A DNA stretch of 64,000 bases from Xenoacremonium recifei (Eukaryota > Ascomycota > Sordariomycetes > Hypocreales > Nectriaceae), in NCBI GenBank assembly GCA_012184525.1, contig WOFQ01000056.1, positions 1-64,000 on the forward strand, given 5' to 3'. Positions 61,101 to 64,000 of the stretch are shown piece after piece. The position numbers and the translations under genes are program-made. Position 1 is the first letter of the stretch. Each line of letters starts with the position of its first letter. The notes beneath the pieces are model-generated. The model was not told where the DNA came from. It saw only the letters and a list, made by a program, of their open reading frames with translations, and did no database searches.

Positions 61101-64000
61101 GTCGCAGATGCATGTGGCACACCATTTCCGCTTGTGTTGAGAATGCTAATATTCGGTTGCCTCAAGACAATTTGGATGAACCTCTCCTGGCCTGGCAGTG
61201 GCTCAAGCAGAACAGTTCTGAGAATGGAGTGGCGCATAACGACCTGGCGCCATGCTTCGGCAAGCCGGTCGGTGCTGACCGGATGGTGTTCAGGGTCAGA
61301 GGACCTGATGCGGCATGTGTGCTGGATGCAGTAGGTTGAGGGTGATTGTAGTTGGGTAAGCAGGATCCCTTGCTGAATCGGTGAACAGGGGACGATATCT
61401 TCAACTTCTGCGATTGAAGATAGACCGATAGACGGAAGGAATTGCCCTTCAACCAATGAAAAGTCGCTTTCAGACAATTTTGCAAGCGGGAAGTCTGCTG
61501 CTGTTCGTGCTGCACTAGCCGGCTTCTTCTTGAGTGTCTCCGCACTGGATGTTTTGGTATCTGCAGCTTCGACTATCTGCGCTTGGGTTGCCAGTTTAGA
61601 GATCGTCTGGCTCTCCAAGATTTTGCGTACAGTGACAAGAATGCCACGGGCTCGGCTGGCTGACACCACTTGCATGGCTGTGATAGAGTCTCCGCCGAGA
61701 CTGAAAAAGGTGCTCGAGAACGTCACGTCCTGCAACGGGATGCTTAGCACTTCGCTCCATATCTCTCGCAAAGATCGTTCGAGGGGCGTGGCCGTCGCCA
61801 TCAGCTTCTCGGCGTCTTCAGTCCCTTCAGTACTTCTAGTCAGGGCTGCGATCTCGCCCGGTGGCAGGGACTGCACCCAGCGAGTGAGTGCGCGTCGGTC
61901 TGTCTTCCCCGATGCATTGATTGGCGCAGCTGCCAAGGGGATCCAGATGCTGGGAACCATGTAATGCATAACCTGCTGCGACAAGGCATGCCGAGCTGCG
62001 CGTAACAAGAGCTGGGCACTCTTCTTGCGCTCTTCGGAAATAGTTTGTACTTCTGAATTCTCATGGAGGGTCTCTGACGAGGTCTCAGTCTCACTGAGGG
62101 TGACAGCAGCAACAAGCTTCCCAGCAAGTGGTCCTTCCTTCATATAAAGGACGACTGCATCGTGGATTCCGGCTTGATTCCCAATATGGTACTCAATTTC
62201 GCCGATTTCAACGCGTTGGCCCCGGATTTTGACTTGGGTATCTTGTCGGCCGAGGTAGGTAAGGGAACCGTCCTCATTCTGTTGCACCAGGTCGCCAGTT
62301 CGGTACATCCGTCGGCCGCGGCTCAGACCCAGGGCTTCAATGAATGGCGGGTCGTTTATGAAGGAAGCTTTGGTCTTGACATCGTCGTTGAGGTAGCCTC
62401 GGGCCAATTGAGGGCCCTCGATGAGTAGCTCGCCCGGCGTACCACGCGGAACCAGTTGTCCAATATTAGTTGGGTTGACTACCCAGCATACGCTCGCCAT
62501 CGGCAGACCTATTTTGCTTGCTTCTGAGCTATCCTTGGTTTTGTTTGCCGTAGTGTGGACACTGCACTCTGAGGGTCCGTATGCATTGATAACAGCGGCC
62601 TTCCCAACCCACTGATCAACGACTTTGGGCTGCACGGCTTCACCCATCAAAATGAGAGTGCGTACACTTGTCTCTTCTGGCCGCACTAAAGCGGCTACTG
62701 TTGACGTCAAAGTCGCGATGGTGACCTTGGCTTCTGATAGAAACGGTGTCAGACGATTTACTCTGTCGTCTTCTGATGGAATGCAGATGCATGATCCCAT
62801 TACGAGACTGGTCATGACTTCCTGGATCGTGACGTCGAAAGTATAGGCTCCGAACTGTGATACCCGGTCGTGGGGCTGGATATTGAATGTACGCCCATGA
62901 GCAAGCATGCTAGTGGCAATAGCACCATGCTCCAGCATCACTCCTTTGGGCGTTCCAGTGCTGCCAGAGGTGTAAATTACCCAGGCTACATTGTTAGGAC
63001 CCACAGTCTTGCAAAGCTGAGCTGATGAAGTCATCACGGGAGTCCATGAAACCGCATCAAAGGCGGAGTCCAGTCCATCGAAGAAGGAGTCCACGGCAAA
63101 CAGCTGCGTATAGGCTCCCAGTTCCGATAGCCGCTTCTCGTGCGTTCGGTCCACTAGCACGATTGGGGCGGCTGTGCTTTTGACGATGCCTTCGATGCGG
63201 GCGACTGGATGTTGTACGCCGAGAGGTACCAGAGCGCCGCCTGCGCGAAGAATAGCCAGCATAGCCACTACTCCTAACTTTGACTTGTCCATACACATAC
63301 CGACCATCACCTCGGGGCCAATATTATGATGGACTAAGTAGTGTGCTAGCTGCCAGCTTGCGCTGTCTAGCTCGCGATATGTCATTTCTCCGTCCCAGGA
63401 GCTGATAGCCACTGCGGATGGCTGCTCAACCATCTTGGCATGGACCAAGTCATGGATACAGCAGTCGACCTGGGAGGGCACCGTCGAATTCCACTCGCAT
63501 AGCTGAGTACGATCTTCACTAGACAGCAACTGTAATTGCCCTAGCGTCTGCTCCGTATCCGAATGCTGTGCCAGCTGCTGCACGATATGATCGAATTGGG
63601 TGAGCAGCCGTTGCGCATCCTGAGAAGGAAGTATGGCATCGTCGTAGCGTACTTCGACATCGACGTCCGTCCCCTGGCCCAGCGTACACTCAACTGTCAA
63701 GGCGTAGGCGTCAAAGGCATCCATAGATACAGTCTCGCGTTCTATATCCATGTCGAGCGTTGGCGTTGCTGACTCCTTTTCTCCGGCTGGCTGAACCACA
63801 AAAATATGACCGGGGTCAAATTCTGGTCCTAAACCTGGAACCAATCGCCGGATGCTCTGGAGCCCAGAATGCTCAAATGGAATCATTTCCGCTGCTTTGT
63901 TATATACTTCAGCAAGGAAGCCTTTGACAGTCTGTCCCTGTTGAGCCAATACACGGAACGGGACGGTAGTGACGGTTGGTGCGATTAGATCTGTGATCCC
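52178..64000 (-). CDS. Nonribosomal peptide synthetase, 5' end beyond window
   Basis: An intronless 3940-codon frame, open to the right edge; the N-terminus is missing. Domain order in reading direction: end of a C domain (TVTTVPFRVLAQQGQTV); A1 (YTSGSTGTPKGV near 62965); T1 (LGGDSITAM, 61690); C with SHALVDASS (60980); A2 (59580); T2 (58310); epimerisation domain (HHLVIDLVSW at 57750, FTEGHGRE, EILFNYTGRFQQ); C with SHTLVDASS (56300); A3 (54905); T3 (LGGDSMTAM, 53675); terminal C-like domain with SHALYDGATL (53060). All A domains keep the Asp in FTFD/YTFD and the A10 Lys (NASGKTDR, NDSGKMDR). The product has at least three residues, the second epimerised to D. The terminal C domain instead of a thioesterase implies release by cyclisation or transfer, as is usual in fungi. 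The product is unknown. Tailoring genes would lie to the right. Confidence 0.95.
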   Translation of the reverse strand, partial: GITDLIAPTVTTVPFRVLAQQGQTVKGFLAEVYNKAAEMIPFEHSGLQSIRRLVPGLGPEFDPGHIFVVQPAGEKESATPTLDMDIERETVSMDAFDAYALTVECTLGQGTDVDVEVRYDDAILPSQDAQRLLTQFDHIVQQLAQHSDTEQTLGQLQLLSSEDRTQLCEWNSTVPSQVDCCIHDLVHAKMVEQPSAVAISSWDGEMTYRELDSASWQLAHYLVHHNIGPEVMVGMCMDKSKLGVVAMLAILRAGGALVPLGVQHPVARIEGIVKSTAAPIVLVDRTHEKRLSELGAYTQLFAVDSFFDGLDSAFDAVSWTPVMTSSAQLCKTVGPNNVAWVIYTSGSTGTPKGVMLEHGAIATSMLAHGRTFNIQPHDRVSQFGAYTFDVTIQEVMTSLVMGSCICIPSEDDRVNRLTPFLSEAKVTIATLTSTVAALVRPEETSVRTLILMGEAVQPKVVDQWVGKAAVINAYGPSECSVHTTANKTKDSSEASKIGLPMASVCWVVNPTNIGQLVPRGTPGELLIEGPQLARGYLNDDVKTKASFINDPPFIEALGLSRGRRMYRTGDLVQQNEDGSLTYLGRQDTQVKIRGQRVEIGEIEYHIGNQAGIHDAVVLYMKEGPLAGKLVAAVTLSETETSSETLHENSEVQTISEERKKSAQLLLRAARHALSQQVMHYMVPSIWIPLAAAPINASGKTDRRALTRWVQSLPPGEIAALTRSTEGTEDAEKLMATATPLERSLREIWSEVLSIPLQDVTFSSTFFSLGGDSITAMQVVSASRARGILVTVRKILESQTISKLATQAQIVEAADTKTSSAETLKKKPASAARTAADFPLAKLSESDFSLVEGQFLPSIGLSSIAEVEDIVPCSPIQQGILLTQLQSPSTYCIQHTCRIRSSDPEHHPVSTDRLAEAWRQVVMRHSILRTVLLEPLPGQERFIQIVLRQPNISILNTSGNGVPHASATEWLGSQPTLDVSDLQHPPHRLMLLTTATGEVYLRLDVSHALVDASSLTLIIRDFIAAYKGTLPEGDGSHYSAYIEFLEEREPQEDLQFWKESLSHAEPCLLAPQDPKDNPTDGRLEKVFMQIEDLTTLHHFRDTYGVSIASVFQLAWTLVLASHIGSQNISFGNLSSGRDAPIPGVEELVGPMINMLVCHTQLDWSARVSDAARKLQSQFTEAFEHQRTSLASIQHELGFSRDQPLFNSTVSYKRQRSSASGQEEAIIFEGLTWEDPTEYDLNVNIDAARTEIAMDIQYSTSAFSDAAATKLVRSLVRAVFAVCENADRPLGQLSLQAPEDGLQICRWNSTMPARLEQCLHHLILEKMVMQPDALAISAWDGEMTYGEVDEASRRLAYHLVEQGVGPDVMVGMCMDKSKLGAVTMLAILRAGGAVVPLGVQQPLARIEGIMLDAATPLVLVDRVHETRLAPLRAHARFLAVDAFFESTPLPLSTNLPAEPCTTVGPDHVAWVIYTSGSTGKPKGVVLQHGSLATSIYYHGRRLDIQPHDRLLQFAAFTFDAAIQEIITAWAFGACTCLPSEEDRMDRLTAYLSEARVTIATLTSTVAALIPPQDAPTVRTMILMGEAVQAKVVSQWITHANVINAYGPSECCIHSTCQKIPDTSSSLVIGTAIAGSTWVVNPASVGQLVPLGAPGELLIEGPLLARGYLNDPMKTAAAFIKDPLFVEELGLSPGRRMYRTGDLVRQNPNGSLTYLGRIDAQIKIRGQRVEVGEIEYHIGKQTGVHDAVVLHMRQGPHAGQLIAVVILNETSGASRHQNATIKPIPEEDKESAQKLLYKAQEDLSQRVMHYMVPNIWLPLAAAPINASGKTDRMALTRWIQSRPPDEVTALNVTEDTEGDDLPATATAVERSLREIWSEVLGVPLHKVTYSSRFFALGGDSITAMQVVSASRARGILTTVRKVLESQTIPKLAAQSQTRKDSGDASHVPEGAFALSPIQQMYFEQIAPEGLRADGEYHFNQGVSLHITKRTELPELAQAFDAAVVKHAMLRARFRRGEDHSWQEWIERELTGSYRLSSHTAADAKSVQHMIAQSQGSLDIEHGPVFAATLIEFQDRQVLHLVAHHLVIDLVSWRILIRDLEELLVRHRLPNPSSLSFPVWLERQSQSLNRYVGEIGTPSEAFVADTLPVAVPATNWEYWGLTPGQDAWGNLTSIETRLDSNTTSLLYDSANVALHTEPVEILVAALFLSFSDVFTDRPVPAVFTEGHGREAEDEETDLSDTIGWFTTMTPLHVQVQAHSHDSVEVVRRVKDQRRRIPGRGVPYFASRFLTARGREEFAGHGPAEILFNYTGRFQQTEREDALFRIDNGDYSTSDVGNMVKTFAVLDVTATVDADELCLSLRFSRQIRQQAAVREWLQAYGNAVKTLVNELVVAAPTATASDYPLARLSDNDMSVIEGQYLDTIGLSSTSYIEDILPCSPLQQGILLTQVQSPSTYCIQQTCHIKPSDPANPADMERLIGAWKQVVSRHSILRTILLEPLPGQERFIQVVLKQPDTSIVTEVDIADDTVAQWFDSRPMLDLSDLHRPPHRLTVLRTTTGEIYCRLDISHTLVDASSLTLIIRDLISAYEGALPAGGSHYSAYVAFLEGRQPQDDLDFWKRLLSDAQSCLLEPQEPQHNTKQDQTKLAKTSMQIDDLAALHQFRDTYGISIATVCQLAWALVLATRTGSNNVSFGNLSSGRDVPIPGVDELVGPMINMLVCHLRLDWNTTVSDVARDLQSQSAEAFEHQRTSLASIQHELGFSGSQPLFNSTLSYKRQPLASSQQASIIIEGLAWEDPTEYDLNVNVDATPNKLGIDLQYSTAVFSEAAAAKLAQGFVQAIRAVSENATQTLRQLSLLSSQDKTQFSAWNSVMPPRAQRCLHELVLDQIAAQPAAPAVSAWDGQLTYKDLDDASRRLAHHLVGCGVGPEAKVGVCMDKSKWTITAMLAILRAGGAVVPLGVGHPLARISGIVQDIAAPIVLVDRGHKQRLDGLSAHTQLLAVDSFLESPPSVPTPAGEPCKSVRPENIAWVIFTSGSTGKPKGVLLEHGGLVTSILAHAPLWGLSPSTRTLQFAAFTFDVSISDVMATLAFGGCICSLSEDDRLSRLNQAASDFQVTYANVTPTVARLLDPKQVPSLKTLVLIGEPVDAGVVHRWNKDAVIINGYGPAEASIVFHCSPPIINPAVAANVGHPIAGGAWVADPEDINRLMPLGAPGELLIEGPLLSRGYLSDPVKTAAVFVTDPAFVQELGLGPGRRMYRTGDIVQQNNDGSLTFVGRRDTQIKIRGQRVEIGEVESEIVRSLPDATHAYVSKKGQSLVAIIESTSPDGHASRTLEPSIIMPDREQQMAFDSLHASLLETLPRYMIPSAFLAISRFPLNDSGKMDRKRVGLLLDSIPSDQWLEYTAKSQIYQAPVGPKEQLLCELWTTYIGLENMRVSRTDNFFDLGGDSMTAMTLVQRLRGHNLRLSVIDIFNHPVLSDMAACATADTDEVTDYQPFSLVSPEALSSALESVPIEKAQDVSDVLPTTDFQAQIIRENMGPERRELNYFAFDARGPCDVAGVTSAVSDLVTKIESLRTGFARSSSGKFLQIVYANWQPEVRVFHTDMDLDAFCRDSLDQEMFATPSLARPMFDVAIVVAPTNQHRIVFRISHALYDGATLHRVWTTLEDIVAGYYTDNVVPVGSYFQSLQARTTRETEEYWRKLVSGATIPSISADCEPQVSRLGLISGEPIVLESRSGQPSLPVALAVKAAWGIVLGLHTSSRDVVFADIYTGRNTVHPSVAGAVACCARAVPCRVAYEPEWTLERLLEQLKKQQVDSMRHEGLEFPTITQRWMGWPEGEAADLRATMVNHLKASKEDLSLGGVLYRRAEVSPKQPYASIDFAIETVEEEDGSLSMGIAFAADRIPGHLAQTLLDRFRDTLETVLVNRQCSVSDLIKRVTGPAVRN

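Noticed and set aside
48005..64000. Glycosyltransferase as part of the NRPS biosynthetic cluster
   Set aside because: It looks like a conserved housekeeping lipid glucosyltransferase, faces the NRPS tail-to-tail, and no other tailoring gene is on this side. The NRPS cluster, if any, more likely extends to the right of the window.

Overview
The window is nuclear DNA of a filamentous ascomycete (Pezizomycotina). The evidence is short introns of about 50-90 nt with GTRNGT donors, CTAAC-like branch points and YAG acceptors, Zn2Cys6 regulators, MFS sugar permeases, WSC and SGNH proteins, and a large fungal-type nonribosomal peptide synthetase (NRPS). A Eurotiales-like genome (Aspergillus/Penicillium/Talaromyces) is my best guess, but I cannot name the species. 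I see no prokaryotic features and no tRNA or rRNA genes.

Left region (1-13 kb): an MFS sugar permease gene and two tandem Cys-type sulfatase genes share a GAGCTCCG promoter motif. A regulator with two Zn2Cys6 clusters lies between an almost pure A/T island (7.6-8.1 kb) and a decayed hAT transposase end (11.3 kb). One low-complexity repeat occurs at position 1 and again at 12.5 kb.

Middle region (13-39 kb): this stretch is unusually dense in carbohydrate genes. It holds an NTF2-like protein, an SGNH esterase, a secreted GH30 (probable GH30_7 glucuronoxylanase), a MAL-type permease, a GH67 alpha-glucuronidase, an aldo-keto reductase, a collagen-like WSC protein, a small secreted Cys-rich protein, a second MFS permease, a GH88 unsaturated glucuronyl hydrolase, a Zn2Cys6 regulator and a DUF2264 protein. 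Only the GH30 has a clear signal peptide among the polysaccharide-acting enzymes. GH67, GH88, DUF2264, the SGNH esterase and both sulfatases appear cytosolic. This suggests a plan in which the polymer is cut outside, oligosaccharides are imported, and uronate, ester or sulfate groups are removed inside, as in bacterial polysaccharide utilisation loci. XlnR-type GGCTAA(A) sites precede the SGNH, GH30 and GH67 genes.

Right region (39-64 kb): a 3.3-kb gene-poor stretch comes first. It is followed by a hypothetical gene with a duplicated exon start, a TENA/THI-4 domain protein with two N-terminal CxxC...HxxxC fingers, and a 1207-aa UDP-glycosyltransferase ending in three ubiquitin-interacting-like motifs. 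Last is an NRPS on the minus strand that runs off the right edge, with visible order C(partial)-A-T-C-A-T-E-C-A-T-C. Gene models with introns were spliced by hand; phases were checked to sum to whole codons.
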